Assembly: GCF_025384765.1 (NCBI RefSeq)
Contig: NZ_VHLL01000001.1
Span: 186,001-250,000, forward strand
Reading direction: 5' to 3'
DNA length: 64,000 nucleotides
Source: Methanoculleus formosensis
Lineage (GTDB): Archaea > Halobacteriota > Methanomicrobia > Methanomicrobiales > Methanoculleaceae
In this document: positions 7,840-15,938 of the stretch, in pieces
How the letters are laid out: each line of letters begins with the position of its first letter
Position numbering within the stretch: the stretch's first letter is position 1
Program-made: the position numbers and the translations under genes
Notes under the pieces: generated by a model
Seen by the model: the letters and a program-made list of their open reading frames with translations, nothing else
What the model was told of the DNA's origin: nothing
Database searches by the model: none

Positions 7840-8757
7840 TTCGTCGGGCTCGATATGGACGACGACCTCCACGAGCCCCGGCACCGCCTCTTTGAGCCGC
7901 CGCTCCACCTCGTCGGAGATCGCATGGGCCCCGGCGACGGGGAGGGCCGGGTCGACGGCGATGTGGATGTCGGCGAGAATCTCATCCGGTTTTCCCCGGC
8001 ACCGAAAGTCATGGTATCCTGTCACCCCCGGGACGTCCATCACCACCACATCGATGAGCGCCGGGTCGCAGGGGAGGTCCATCATGTCGGTGAGAACCTG
8101 TGCGGCGTCGTAAAGGATCGAGAGTCCCATCCTCGCGATGAGGAGGCCGATGGCGAAGGCGATGAGCGGGTCGGCCGCCGGGAACCCGAGCCTGACGGCA
8201 AGAAACCCGCCGAGGACGGCGATCGAGACGAAGACGTCGCTTCTCGTGTGCTGGGAGTCGGCGATGAGGATCTGGCTCTGGTACTCCTCTCCCTTCCGCC
8301 GTTCATAGGTGGATACGGCGATGTTGATGACGAGCGTCGCGAGCATGACCCCGACGGTGACGGAGGTGATATCGGGGGCGACGGGTTCGATGAGCCGCTC
8401 ATATCCTTCATAAAGGATCCCGGCGGCGGTCAGGAGGAGCATCGCCCCGATGACCAGGGTCCCGAGCGTCTCTATCTTGCCGTGACCATAGGGGTGTTCG
8501 GGGTCGGGAGGTCTCCCTGCGAAGTGGAGGGCGACTAACCCGACGACGTTCGAGAAGGAATCGAACCCCGAGTGGACGGCGTCGGCCACCATGCTCACCG
8601 ACCCGGCGAGGAGGCCGAAGACCGCTTTGGCGAGTGCGACAGCGAGGTTCAGGGCGAGGACGATGAGAAATATCCGCCGCACCTTCCGGCCGGTCGCACC
8701 CGTATCCTTCCGGTCTTCTCGTTCTCCAGGCGTTCCGCCCAGCCCGACCTGCATCAA
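7831..8757 (-). CDS. Cation diffusion facilitator (CDF) family metal exporter
   Basis: 308 residues with six membrane segments followed by a cytoplasmic domain. The transport-site pairs HxxxD are seen in VADAVHSGFDSFSNV (helix 2) and IADSQHTRSDVFVSI (helix 5). The conserved HPYGHGKIETLG block lies in the loop after helix 2. CDF proteins export Zn2+, Mn2+, Fe2+ or Co2+ in exchange for protons. An Asp instead of His in the second position of each pair suggests Mn or Fe rather than Zn preference, but this is inference. The cytoplasmic tail (from about residue 215) has HIAVD and the VVHIEPDE ending typical of the dimerising domain. Start may be the first or second Met (MMQVG). Confidence 0.93.
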   Translation of the reverse strand: MMQVGLGGTPGEREDRKDTGATGRKVRRIFLIVLALNLAVALAKAVFGLLAGSVSMVADAVHSGFDSFSNVVGLVALHFAGRPPDPEHPYGHGKIETLGTLVIGAMLLLTAAGILYEGYERLIEPVAPDITSVTVGVMLATLVINIAVSTYERRKGEEYQSQILIADSQHTRSDVFVSIAVLGGFLAVRLGFPAADPLIAFAIGLLIARMGLSILYDAAQVLTDMMDLPCDPALIDVVVMDVPGVTGYHDFRCRGKPDEILADIHIAVDPALPVAGAHAISDEVERRLKEAVPGLVEVVVHIEPDESP

Positions 8758-8840
8758 CCCGGGGTGGGTGCTCCGGCGAGATAGGGTTTCCGGAGGAAGA
8801 GCTGAAAGGTTTAATACGCGCGTCCCACAATGATCTTTTT

Positions 8841-9341
8841 ATGCCGACAGATGAGAACGCTCAGAATGCGTACGCCGGGGAATCCCAGGCGAACAGAAAG
8901 TACTCGGTCTTTGCAGAGAAAGCAGCCGCCGAGGGATATCCCGCGGTGGCGAAACTCTTCCGTGCGGCAAGCGAAGCGGAAGCCGTCCACGCGAAACGCC
9001 TTCTCTTCATCCTGAACGCCGTCGGGAGCACCGAAGAGAACCTGAAAGGTGCGATGGAGGGGGAGAATTATGAGTTCATGGAGATGTACCCTCCGTACGT
9101 CGCCGAGGCGAAGACCGAGCGGAAGAACGAGGCCGCAATCGTCTTCACCCACGCCATGAAGGCCGAAGAGGTGCACGCGAACCTCTACCTCCAGGCGCTC
9201 GAGTCCGTCCGGGAAGGAAAAGACCTCGACGTAGAGAAGATCTTCCTCTGCCCGGTCTGCGGCAACGTCGAACTCGGGGCAGCGCCGGAGAAGTGCCCGA
9301 TCTGCGGGGTTCCGGCACGGATGTTCCGCGAAGTCCAATAA
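8841..9341 (+). CDS. Rubrerythrin
   Basis: 166 residues. The N-terminal four-helix bundle contains the diiron ligands in YAGESQANRKY, EAEAVHAKR, KTERKNEA and KAEEVHANLY, and the C-terminus has the rubredoxin-like site CPVCGNVELGAAPEKCPICG. Rubrerythrins are cytoplasmic peroxidases that reduce H2O2 in anaerobes with electrons passed through the C-terminal FeS4 centre. The gene is monocistronic, divergent from the CDF exporter, with start ATG at 8841. A T-rich run after the stop (about 9349-9355) may end transcription. It belongs functionally with the peroxiredoxin operon at 5719-7109 and the rubredoxins at 46979-47529. Confidence 0.96.
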   Translation: MPTDENAQNAYAGESQANRKYSVFAEKAAAEGYPAVAKLFRAASEAEAVHAKRLLFILNAVGSTEENLKGAMEGENYEFMEMYPPYVAEAKTERKNEAAIVFTHAMKAEEVHANLYLQALESVREGKDLDVEKIFLCPVCGNVELGAAPEKCPICGVPARMFREVQ

Positions 9342-9432
9342 TACCCCTTCTTTTCGATCCGGTCTCGCCGTGGCCGGGGTCGCTGCACCGCACCCCCGTA
9401 AGTTAAATACTCTTCCCGAGATATCTCCTCTC

Positions 9433-10617
9433 ATGGCAGGCGTTAAGGTCTACACGACGGAGAACTGCCCTTACTGCCGGATGGTTCAGGCGTTCCTCCG
9501 AAAACACGACGTCGAGTTCGAGCTCGTCGACGTCGGGAAGGACCGCGAGGCGGCCCGGGAGATGATCGAGATCTCGGGGCAGCGGGGGGTTCCGGTCACG
9601 ATCTCCGGCGATGAGGTGGTCGTCGGGTTTGATGCAAAGCGGCTCCGCGAGCTCTTCGGGAAACCGCCTGAGGAGCTGGTCCACGACGCGGTCATCGTGG
9701 GCGCCGGTCCGGCAGGGTTGACGGCAGCGGTCTATTGTGCCCGCAAACTCATGAGAACCGTCGTCGTAGCGGAGAACGTCGGCGGCCAGGCGGCCTGGAG
9801 CTGGACGATCGAGAACTATATGGGTTTTTCAACGATATCGGGCGAGGAACTGATCAAGAAGTTCGAGGAGCAGGTCCGGGGGTTCCAGGTTCGTCTCGAA
9901 CTCGAGAGTGTCGAGGAGGTCCGCAAAGAGGGTGAGGTATTCCTCACCCGGACGCCCTCGGGAACTGTCTACCGTTCCCGGACGCTCATCCTCGCCCCGG
10001 GAAAGGAGCCCAAGAAACTGGGGCTTTTGGGTGAGGATCAGCTGATGGGGAAGGGGGTCTCGATCTGCGCCATCTGCGACGCTCCGCTCTATCGCGGTAA
10101 ACCGGTAGCCGTCGTCGGCGGTGGAAACGCAGCGTTCCAGACCGCGCTCGAGATGAAGAAGTTCACGGACTCGGTGACCCTGATCGTCCGGAGATCCCTC
10201 CGTTGCGACGAGGTCTACATCGAGCGTGCAAAAGAAGCGGGGATACGGATCCTCCCCCACCACGAGGTGACGGCGCTGCACGGGGACGCGGGCCTGACCG
10301 GGATCACGATCCGCGACCGCGAGACCGGGGAGGAGACGGGCCTCGACGTTGACGGTCTCTTCCTCGCGATCGGGCTTGCGCCGAACACCGGGTTCCTCAA
10401 AGGCCTGGTGGCGCTGAACGAGCAGAACGAGATCCTCATCGACGAGAACGGCCATACGAGCGTTCCCGGGGTCTTCGCGGCCGGGGACGCGACCTGCGTC
10501 AAGGCCAAACAGATCATCGTCGCGGCCGGTGATGGGGCGAAGGCGGCGCTCGAGGCGCACGAGTACTTTGAGGAACTCACGGGCAGGCCGACCGAGGAGC
10601 AGACCGTCTGTAGGTGA
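9433..10617 (+). CDS. Glutaredoxin-thioredoxin reductase fusion protein
   Basis: 394 residues. Residues 1-80 are a glutaredoxin/NrdH-like domain with active site CPYC (12-15) and the cis-proline loop GVPVT. Residues 85-394 are a thioredoxin reductase-like FAD enzyme: GAGPAGLTAAVYCARK binds FAD, CAIC (212-215) is the redox-active pair, VVGGGNAAFQTA binds the nicotinamide nucleotide and GVFAAGDAT is the C-terminal FAD motif. The two arginines in VRRSLR fit NADPH binding. The fusion likely moves electrons from NAD(P)H through FAD and CAIC to its own CPYC. ATG at 9433 follows an AT-rich AGTTAAATAC at about 9401. Bacterial and archaeal fusions of this sort are known but uncommon. Confidence 0.93.
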   Translation: MAGVKVYTTENCPYCRMVQAFLRKHDVEFELVDVGKDREAAREMIEISGQRGVPVTISGDEVVVGFDAKRLRELFGKPPEELVHDAVIVGAGPAGLTAAVYCARKLMRTVVVAENVGGQAAWSWTIENYMGFSTISGEELIKKFEEQVRGFQVRLELESVEEVRKEGEVFLTRTPSGTVYRSRTLILAPGKEPKKLGLLGEDQLMGKGVSICAICDAPLYRGKPVAVVGGGNAAFQTALEMKKFTDSVTLIVRRSLRCDEVYIERAKEAGIRILPHHEVTALHGDAGLTGITIRDRETGEETGLDVDGLFLAIGLAPNTGFLKGLVALNEQNEILIDENGHTSVPGVFAAGDATCVKAKQIIVAAGDGAKAALEAHEYFEELTGRPTEEQTVCR

Positions 10618-10730
10618 GGACCTGCACCCGGGTGCCTTCGGCCGACGCGGTCGGCGAACTCTTCGCCGGTGTAGCGGAGCGGTTCGTAGACCGGATGCGC
10701 CGGGAGACCGTGCCTCCCCTGAGCGTGCAG

Positions 10731-10762
10731 AATTTTCTGAATTTTCAGAACTTTCGAAAATT
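10731..10762 (+). terminator. AT-rich hairpin after the trx reductase fusion gene
   Basis: AATTTTC occurs at 10731-10737 and 10740-10746, and its complement GAAAATT at 10756-10762. Either copy can pair with GAAAATT to form a stem. Position about 115 bases after the stop suits a transcript end, but no long T run follows, so the call is tentative. Confidence 0.4.
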
Positions 10763-10833
10763 GGGCCCTGTTGAAATGCTTTCCATAACCTCTGGATAAC
10801 GCTCAGTCGCCGATAGGGATGGACGATGCGGGT

Positions 10834-10912
10834 CTCACGCGAAGCCGCGAAGTCGCGAAGGGAGACAGGTAATATCCATCCAAATTTCGCGTTCTTCGCG
10901 TCTTCGCGTGAG
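10834..10912. repeat. Dispersed palindromic repeat, copy A
   Basis: The left arm begins CTCACGCGAAGCCGCGAAG at 10834 and the right arm ends CTTCGCGTCTTCGCGTGAG at 10912. The arms are about 27 bases, each built of three CGCGAAG-like units, and pair almost fully around a 24-base AT-richer loop. The same units occur at 21825, 23121 and 27094, always between genes. Confidence 0.8.
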
Positions 10913-11016
10913 TCGGGAGATATGAAGTATCTGGAGATTATTCACCCTCCGGGAGAGGGTTTCAACAAGGCCGAAAATTGATATGCTGCCGCCGACAACC
11001 CTATCCGGTGAGCCGT

Positions 11017-11298
11017 ATGGTACCCACGCAGAGCGCTGAGCGGGGCCCCTCCTGCACGATCGAGGCGGTCGTGAGCGTCGACGCACGGGGGCAGGTGGTG
11101 CTCCCGAAGGATATCCGCGAGCGTGCGGGGATCACTCCCGGCGACCGGCTTGCGGTCGTCTTCTGGGGAAAGGAGGACGATGTCTGCTGCATCACGCTGA
11201 TCAAGGCGAGCTGTCTCAACGGTATGGTGACGGCACTCCTCTCTCCCATGGCGGCGGAGATCGCAGACAGGGAACTCGATCAGGAGTCATCGCGATGA
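11017..11298 (+). CDS. AbrB/SpoVT-like small protein of the HgcAB-associated type
   Basis: 93 residues from ATG at 11017. The swapped-hairpin AbrB core reads [20 protein letters not shown], followed by [13 protein letters not shown] conserved double cysteine ([12 protein letters not shown]) and a short C-terminal helix follow. This matches the small proteins annotated near mercury-methylation or arsenic genes in anaerobes; that family link is from memory and should be verified. AbrB-like cores bind DNA, so it may be a metal-responsive regulator, with the Cys pair as sensor. Its stop overlaps the arsenite methyltransferase start as ATGA, so the two are co-translated and probably act together. 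Confidence 0.75.
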   Translation: MVPTQSAERGPSCTIEAVVSVDARGQVVLPKDIRERAGITPGDRLAVVFWGKEDDVCCITLIKASCLNGMVTALLSPMAAEIADRELDQESSR

Positions 11299-12146
11299 AG
11301 GAAGATATTCGCAAACAGGTGCGAAGCACCTACGGGGAGATTGCCCGGCAGGGAGGGTGCGGGTGCGGTATCGGGTGCTGTAATACCGGGAGGACTGTCG
11401 AGTCGGTCAGCCTCGACCTCGGCTACTCGGAGGAAGACCTCGAACAGGTGCCGGAGGGGGCAAACCTGGGGCTCGGGTGCGGCAACCCGGTGGCGCTCGC
11501 CTCTCTCCGGGAAGGCGAGGTCGTCCTCGACCTGGGGTCGGGGGCGGGGTTCGATTCTTTCCTTGCGGCGGAGCGGGTCGGCCCGACGGGCCGCGTCATC
11601 GGGGTCGACATGACGCCCGATATGCTTGATAAAGCGCGGGAGAACGCGAAGAAGAGCGGCCGCACGAACGTGGAGTTCCGCCTCGGCGAGATCGAGCACC
11701 TGCCGGTGGCGGACAGTTCGGTCGATGTGATCATCTCGAACTGCGTCATCAACCTCTCGCCCGACAAACCGCAGGTGTTCAGGGAGGCGCTTCGGGTCCT
11801 CCGCCCCGGCGGGAGGCTCATGGTCTCCGATATCGTGCTCGCGGCACCGCTCCCGGCACCCCTTCGCGAATCGGCGCTCCTCTACAACAGCTGCGTTGCA
11901 GGAGCGCTGCCGAAGGAAGAGTATCTCGGCCATATCGCCGATGCAGGCTTTACGGAGGTCACGGTCCAGGGGGAGGCGGTCTTCCCGCTCGAGCATATCG
12001 TGAGCGAGCCGGATCTTGCGAGGACCCTCGAAGGTGCCGCCCTCAGTGAGTCCGAGAGAGCGTCTCTTCGCGAGAGCATCCTGAGTATAAAGGTCGCCGC
12101 CCGCAAGCCGGGGGGCTGTACCTGCGGCTGCGGTGAGACGTGTTAG
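11295..12146 (+). CDS. arsM: Arsenite S-adenosylmethionine methyltransferase (ArsM-like)
   Basis: 283 residues. The SAM-binding Rossmann core has [20 protein letters not shown] (motif I) and [15 protein letters not shown]. Cysteine clusters flank it: [11 protein letters not shown] near the N-terminus, the conserved ISNCVINL, the [10 protein letters not shown] loop, and CTCGCGETC at the C-terminus. In ArsM the three conserved cysteines bind As(III); here ISNC and NSCV match two of them and the N-terminal cluster supplies candidates for the third. The enzyme methylates arsenite to methyl- and dimethylarsenicals in the cytoplasm. It is coupled to the preceding AbrB-like gene. The extra Cys-rich ends are unusual and may bind additional metal. 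Confidence 0.92.
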   Translation: MKEDIRKQVRSTYGEIARQGGCGCGIGCCNTGRTVESVSLDLGYSEEDLEQVPEGANLGLGCGNPVALASLREGEVVLDLGSGAGFDSFLAAERVGPTGRVIGVDMTPDMLDKARENAKKSGRTNVEFRLGEIEHLPVADSSVDVIISNCVINLSPDKPQVFREALRVLRPGGRLMVSDIVLAAPLPAPLRESALLYNSCVAGALPKEEYLGHIADAGFTEVTVQGEAVFPLEHIVSEPDLARTLEGAALSESERASLRESILSIKVAARKPGGCTCGCGETC

Positions 12147-12174
12147 ACACATTCTCTTTTTGCGGTCAGGTGAG

Positions 12175-13578
12175 TTACGCTCCTTCCTTTTGCCCCTCCT
12201 TCCCGATCCCGAGGTCGTCGAGGTCCATAACGTAGAATCCTCCGGCCCTGAGCACTTCTTTCCCCTCGACAGTGCGGGCGGCGATACCGATGATCGCAGG
12301 CCTCGTGAGGCCTTTTATAAGCGGCAACTTCTCCTCCAGGGCGGTGAGGATACCACGCGCCTCGGCGAGGGAGAGGTCGCGGTTCTTGATCTCAACGGCG
12401 AGGCTTCCTTCCGGGCCGAGGGCGAGGAGGTCGATCTCGTCCCCCCGGCGGTTCCACCAGGAGCCGATCTCATCGTATCGCTCCGTGAGGTTACGGGCGA
12501 GGAGGGTTCGGATCATCTCTTCGAAGGCCTGGCCGGAGAACCCCTTCCACTCCCTGAGGATCCGGTCTTTTAAGAGGTCGAAACGGCCGCTCTCGTAGAG
12601 GCTCATGTTCCGGTATATGTAGCGGGCGTAAAACCGGAAGAAGTTGTCAGCAAAGGTGTATCTGCCCATCTTCGAACGCTTCCCTCTTTCGGTGACCGGG
12701 AGGCGGTACTCGATGACCCCGAGGAGGTCGACAAGGTCACGCAGGTACGGCGGGAGCGAGGTCGAGGGAAGGCGGACAACGTCGGCGATCTCCTTCTGGG
12801 TCTCTTTTCCTTCAGCGATGGCGGCGAGGATCTCGTAGTAGGTGGCGTGCTCCCGTCCGAACTCTTCGATCACGACATCGCTCATCTCCCGGCGGAGTGG
12901 AGCGAGGTCGTCGAGGACAAGTCGGTCGAGAGCGGTCTCGAGGTCGGTGCACTCGTACTTCTCGATAAAGGTGTAATAGTAGATCGTCCCACCGAAGAGG
13001 AGGTAGAGGTCGAGCCGCTCTGCTGGGTCCCGCACCCCCAGGTCTTCGAGGATGGCGAGGCATTCTCTGGGTTTGAACGGGCGAAGTGTCAGGATGTTGT
13101 CGGCGCGCCGGAAGAGGGGAGCGTCTCCTCCGAGGAAGATCTCCCGGATCATGCCGACCGACGAGCCGGAGACGATGACGAAGAGGTGCGAATCTCGCCC
13201 CTTTTGATCCCAGAACCGTTGCATCTGGGAGATGAACGAGGGGTGGACCTTCAGGAATCGCTGAAACTCGTCGAAGACGACGACCAGGGGCTGGTCACAA
13301 GCGAAGAGGAACTCAAGGAATGTCTCCGGGGTGTCGATCTTGATGTAGCCGGGGAGGTTGAGTCTCTCTGCCGTCAGCCTCCCGAACTCCTCCATGAGAG
13401 CTTCGATGCTCTTGTTTCCATCGACGTAGAAGTAGAGGGTCGGTTTTCCTTTGCAGAACTCCTTGATGAGCTCGGTCTTTCCGACCCTTCGTCTGCCGGT
13501 GACGACAAGAAAGGAGGGAGTCCGGGTGTAGAGGTGCTCCATTAACTGGAGCTCGCGCTCCCTGCCGTAAAACCTCAT
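12175..13578 (-). CDS. Archaeal AAA ATPase with C-terminal DUF234 nuclease-like domain
   Basis: 467 residues from ATG at 13578 (MRFYGRERELQ). The upstream stretch in the same frame is AT-only promoter-like sequence and is not coding. Walker A is TGRRRVGKTELI, Walker B LVVVFDEFQRF, and sensor region FVIVSGSSVGMI. A winged-helix region follows, and the C-terminal DUF234 domain contains EIDLLALGPEGSLAVEIKNR, a PD-(D/E)xK-like pattern. Members of this large archaeal family (often called MJ-type ATPases) are found in many copies and have no settled function. The gene converges on arsM with a 28-base gap. No mobile-element signs are seen around it. Confidence 0.88.
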   Translation of the reverse strand: MRFYGRERELQLMEHLYTRTPSFLVVTGRRRVGKTELIKEFCKGKPTLYFYVDGNKSIEALMEEFGRLTAERLNLPGYIKIDTPETFLEFLFACDQPLVVVFDEFQRFLKVHPSFISQMQRFWDQKGRDSHLFVIVSGSSVGMIREIFLGGDAPLFRRADNILTLRPFKPRECLAILEDLGVRDPAERLDLYLLFGGTIYYYTFIEKYECTDLETALDRLVLDDLAPLRREMSDVVIEEFGREHATYYEILAAIAEGKETQKEIADVVRLPSTSLPPYLRDLVDLLGVIEYRLPVTERGKRSKMGRYTFADNFFRFYARYIYRNMSLYESGRFDLLKDRILREWKGFSGQAFEEMIRTLLARNLTERYDEIGSWWNRRGDEIDLLALGPEGSLAVEIKNRDLSLAEARGILTALEEKLPLIKGLTRPAIIGIAARTVEGKEVLRAGGFYVMDLDDLGIGKEGQKEGA

Positions 13579-13579
13579 A

Positions 13580-13612
13580 GTGATTATAGATATAATTATT
13601 ATAACTATAATC
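13580..13612 (-). promoter_or_regulatory. AT-rich promoter of the AAA ATPase gene
   Basis: A run of about 33 bases is almost pure A/T in a GC-rich genome (TTATAATAATTATATC on the minus strand) and lies immediately upstream of the ATG at 13578. It can serve as a TATA box; being so close to the ATG, transcripts could be nearly leaderless. Confidence 0.55.
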
Positions 13613-13718
13613 ATTGTGGTGCCGCCGGGAGCGCCACCATTATCTTCCGGGAGGAACGATCCCCTGCCATGGTATGGTCGGGGACGGTCGCGGGTGCTCT
13701 CTTCGGGGTGACGGGCCG

Positions 13719-14321
13719 GTGATCGAGGAGCACCTCCGGGGACGGTTGAACGGGGCGCTCACGCGGATCGCGGCCCTCATCGCCCGGACGGGGGCGACCC
13801 CGAACACCCTCACCCTGCTCGGGTTTCTCGGGATGGCGGCCGCGGGAGTCCTCTGTGCCTCGGGATCGTTCTTCTTCGCCGGGCTCGTCGTCGCCGCATC
13901 CTGCGTCTTTGACGCCCTCGACGGGGCGCTTGCCCGGGCGACCGGCGCCGCTTCTCCATTCGGGGCGTTCTTCGACTCGTTCCTGGACCGCTACGCCGAG
14001 GCGGCGGTCTACGGGGGGCTCGTCGTGTATTACGCGACCACGGGGACGATCTCGGGCGTCGGAGCCGCGTTCTTCGCCGCAATCGGGTCGCTGATGGTCA
14101 GTTACGCCCGGGCCCGGGCCGAGGGGCTCGGGGTCGAGTGCCGGGCCGGGCTTTTCGCCCGGCCGGAGCGGATCGCGGTCATCATCATCGGGCTGGTGAC
14201 GGGTCTCGCCTTCCCGGCGCTCGTCCTCCTCGCGGTCGCGACGAACATTACTGCGGCGCGAAGACTCCTCGCCGTCCGGGGGGCTACGCTCTCCGCGTCA
14301 CGGCCTCCTCGGTCACCGTGA
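13719..14321 (+). CDS. CDP-alcohol phosphatidyltransferase (archaetidyl-lipid synthase)
   Basis: 200 residues if GTG at 13719 is used; GGGGTGA lies about eight bases before it. The full catalytic motif D-x2-D-G-x2-A-R-x8-G-x3-D-x3-D is present as DALDGALARATG, then GAFFDSFLD. About five to six membrane helices surround it. These enzymes attach an alcohol such as inositol phosphate, glycerol phosphate or serine to CDP-archaeol at the membrane. Among archaeal families the length and helix pattern best fit archaetidylinositol phosphate synthase, but the substrate cannot be fixed from sequence here. An alternative start is the ATG near 13674. Confidence 0.85.
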   Translation: MIEEHLRGRLNGALTRIAALIARTGATPNTLTLLGFLGMAAAGVLCASGSFFFAGLVVAASCVFDALDGALARATGAASPFGAFFDSFLDRYAEAAVYGGLVVYYATTGTISGVGAAFFAAIGSLMVSYARARAEGLGVECRAGLFARPERIAVIIIGLVTGLAFPALVLLAVATNITAARRLLAVRGATLSASRPPRSP

Positions 14322-14474
14322 TCTCTTTGTTCCCGATCCGGTAGCCTCCGGATGACCCGCACAGGATCGGGCACCGCGTATGCATCTTGGAGGATTACGT
14401 ATCACCGATCTCTGCCGGCAGCGATGAACAAGCCGGGGTTCTGTCAAGCGTATCCAAAAAGAGTAATTGGCGGC

Positions 14475-15938
14475 TTACGCGGAGCCTTCCCGCTCCGCGT
14501 CCTTCTTCCGGTAGCCTTCGAGCAGCACCGTCACCAGGTTCTTCACCGGCACGTCCGTGCAGTCCGCGATATGGAACTCGCAGAACGGGCAGACCGTCAC
14601 CACCACGTCCGCGCCGGTCGCCTTCACCGCCTCGTCGCGCTTCGCCCCGAGGGCCTTCGCCTCCTCCGGCACCCCCGAGCGGACGCCGCCGCCGGCGCCG
14701 CAGCACTGCGACGGCATCTCGACGAACTCCCGGACGCCCTCGCAGAGAAGCGCCCGCGGCTGATCGCGGATCCCCTGGCCGCGGAGGAGGTGGCAGGGGT
14801 CGTGGTAGGTCGCCCGGACGTCGAGCTTCGCCGGGGGTTCGATCCCGTATTCGGTGAGGATCTCGGTGACGTCTTTGACCGCAAACGGCGTATCGTAATC
14901 ATTCTTCAGCGTCGCCCCGCACCCGGCGCAGATCGTCATCACGGTCGTGATTCCCCGGCGGGTGAAGGCCTCGATGTTCTTTTGCTTCAGGTCGGGGACA
15001 CCCGCTGTCTGCCCCGTCCGGATCAGCGGCGAACCGCAACAGACCTGGTCGTGGGGGACGATCACCCGGATCCCGTTGCGCTTCATGACCTCCATCGCGT
15101 CGAGCGCCGTCTGCGGCACCCGGCCGTTGAACATGCACCCGACGAAGAACCCCACCTCGCCGCGGACGGGGCCGTCGGGCTCGATCACCTCAGGCACCTG
15201 CTCTAAGAACGTCGGCTGTGTCCGCTCGACGCTCCGCCCCGTCTCCTCGATCAGCCGCGCCACTTCCTGGTGGCGGGGGAGGGTCAGCCCGCGGCGGTTC
15301 GCCAGTTCCCGGAGTCTCTCGATCGCCTTCCCCGGGATATCGATATTTTTCGGGCAGACTTCCGTGCAGCGCTTGCAGGTCGTGCAGTAGAAGAGCCCTT
15401 TCTCGATCGCGTCGGTTATCCTGTCCCCGGAGTCGCGGGGATCGAGGGCGAGGCGCATCTCCTGCCGGATCACCGTCGGCCCCGCGAACTCCGTCACCTG
15501 GAGCGCCGGGCAGGCCGAGACGCAGCAGAAACATTCGATGCAGTCCCGGAGCGGCTTGATCGCCTCGATCTCCTCCTGCTCCGGGAGCGCTGCGTCCGGT
15601 GCCGGGCAGATCCGGGCGATCTTCGCGATCACCGGCTCGAGGTCGACCATCAGGTCTTTCAAGACCGGGAGTTCCAGCGGCTCGACCGTCATCCCGTCGC
15701 GGGCCTCCTCCATGCAGGCGAGGACGGGCTCCCCGTCCACCCGGACGGCGCAGCTCCCGCACTGCCCCGACCCGCAGCAGTAGCGGTAGGCGAGCGCCGG
15801 GTCGTGCCCGTCGCGGATCGCGTGGAGGGCGTGGAGCACCCGGGCGCCTTCGTTGACCCGGACGGCATACTCCTCGATGTGCGGCTCCGTATCCATTGCC
15901 GGGTCGAACCGCGAGACCCGGAGCGTTATCGTCTTCAT
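14475..15938 (-). CDS. tfrB: Thiol:fumarate reductase subunit B (iron-sulfur/CCG subunit)
   Basis: 487 residues. The N-terminal half is a fumarate reductase iron-sulfur protein: CCGSGQCGSCAVRVDG and VLAC for the 2Fe-2S site, then CIECFCCVSACP and CTTCKRCTEVCP for further clusters. The C-terminal half has two CCG domains as in heterodisulfide reductase subunit HdrB: GCMFNG, CCGSPLI, DPCHLLRG and CCGAGGGV. This combination is diagnostic of TfrB of methanogens, which couples oxidation of CoM-SH and CoB-SH to fumarate reduction. Its start overlaps the stop of tfrA by four bases (ATGA type). It supplies succinate for the incomplete reductive citric acid path. Length matches the known enzyme. Confidence 0.95.
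   Translation of the reverse strand: MKTITLRVSRFDPAMDTEPHIEEYAVRVNEGARVLHALHAIRDGHDPALAYRYCCGSGQCGSCAVRVDGEPVLACMEEARDGMTVEPLELPVLKDLMVDLEPVIAKIARICPAPDAALPEQEEIEAIKPLRDCIECFCCVSACPALQVTEFAGPTVIRQEMRLALDPRDSGDRITDAIEKGLFYCTTCKRCTEVCPKNIDIPGKAIERLRELANRRGLTLPRHQEVARLIEETGRSVERTQPTFLEQVPEVIEPDGPVRGEVGFFVGCMFNGRVPQTALDAMEVMKRNGIRVIVPHDQVCCGSPLIRTGQTAGVPDLKQKNIEAFTRRGITTVMTICAGCGATLKNDYDTPFAVKDVTEILTEYGIEPPAKLDVRATYHDPCHLLRGQGIRDQPRALLCEGVREFVEMPSQCCGAGGGVRSGVPEEAKALGAKRDEAVKATGADVVVTVCPFCEFHIADCTDVPVKNLVTVLLEGYRKKDAEREGSA

Larger units (their letters stand above)
10618..11016. other. Non-coding gap with hairpin and palindromic repeat copy A
   Basis: This 399-base gap after the glutaredoxin-thioredoxin reductase gene holds an AT-rich hairpin at 10731-10762 (AATTTTC repeated twice, then GAAAATT), probably the terminator of that gene, and a large imperfect palindrome at 10834-10912. 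A 61-codon GTG frame starting at 10614 overlaps the stop of the upstream gene but runs through the hairpin and shows no recognisable protein features, so it is not called. Confidence 0.6.

Noticed and set aside
10614-10799. 61-codon frame with GTG start overlapping the stop of the glutaredoxin-thioredoxin reductase gene
   Set aside because: It reads straight through the AT-rich hairpin at 10731-10762 that looks like the terminator, and no protein feature is recognisable.
10834-10912. Palindrome copy A as a CRISPR leader or insertion-sequence end
   Set aside because: No direct repeats with unique spacers, no cas genes, no transposase frame and no target-site duplication are visible around it.
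13579-13614. Extended N-terminus MIIVIIIISIIT for the AAA ATPase
   Set aside because: The codons are the AT-only promoter stretch; the family start is MRFYGRERELQ at 13578.
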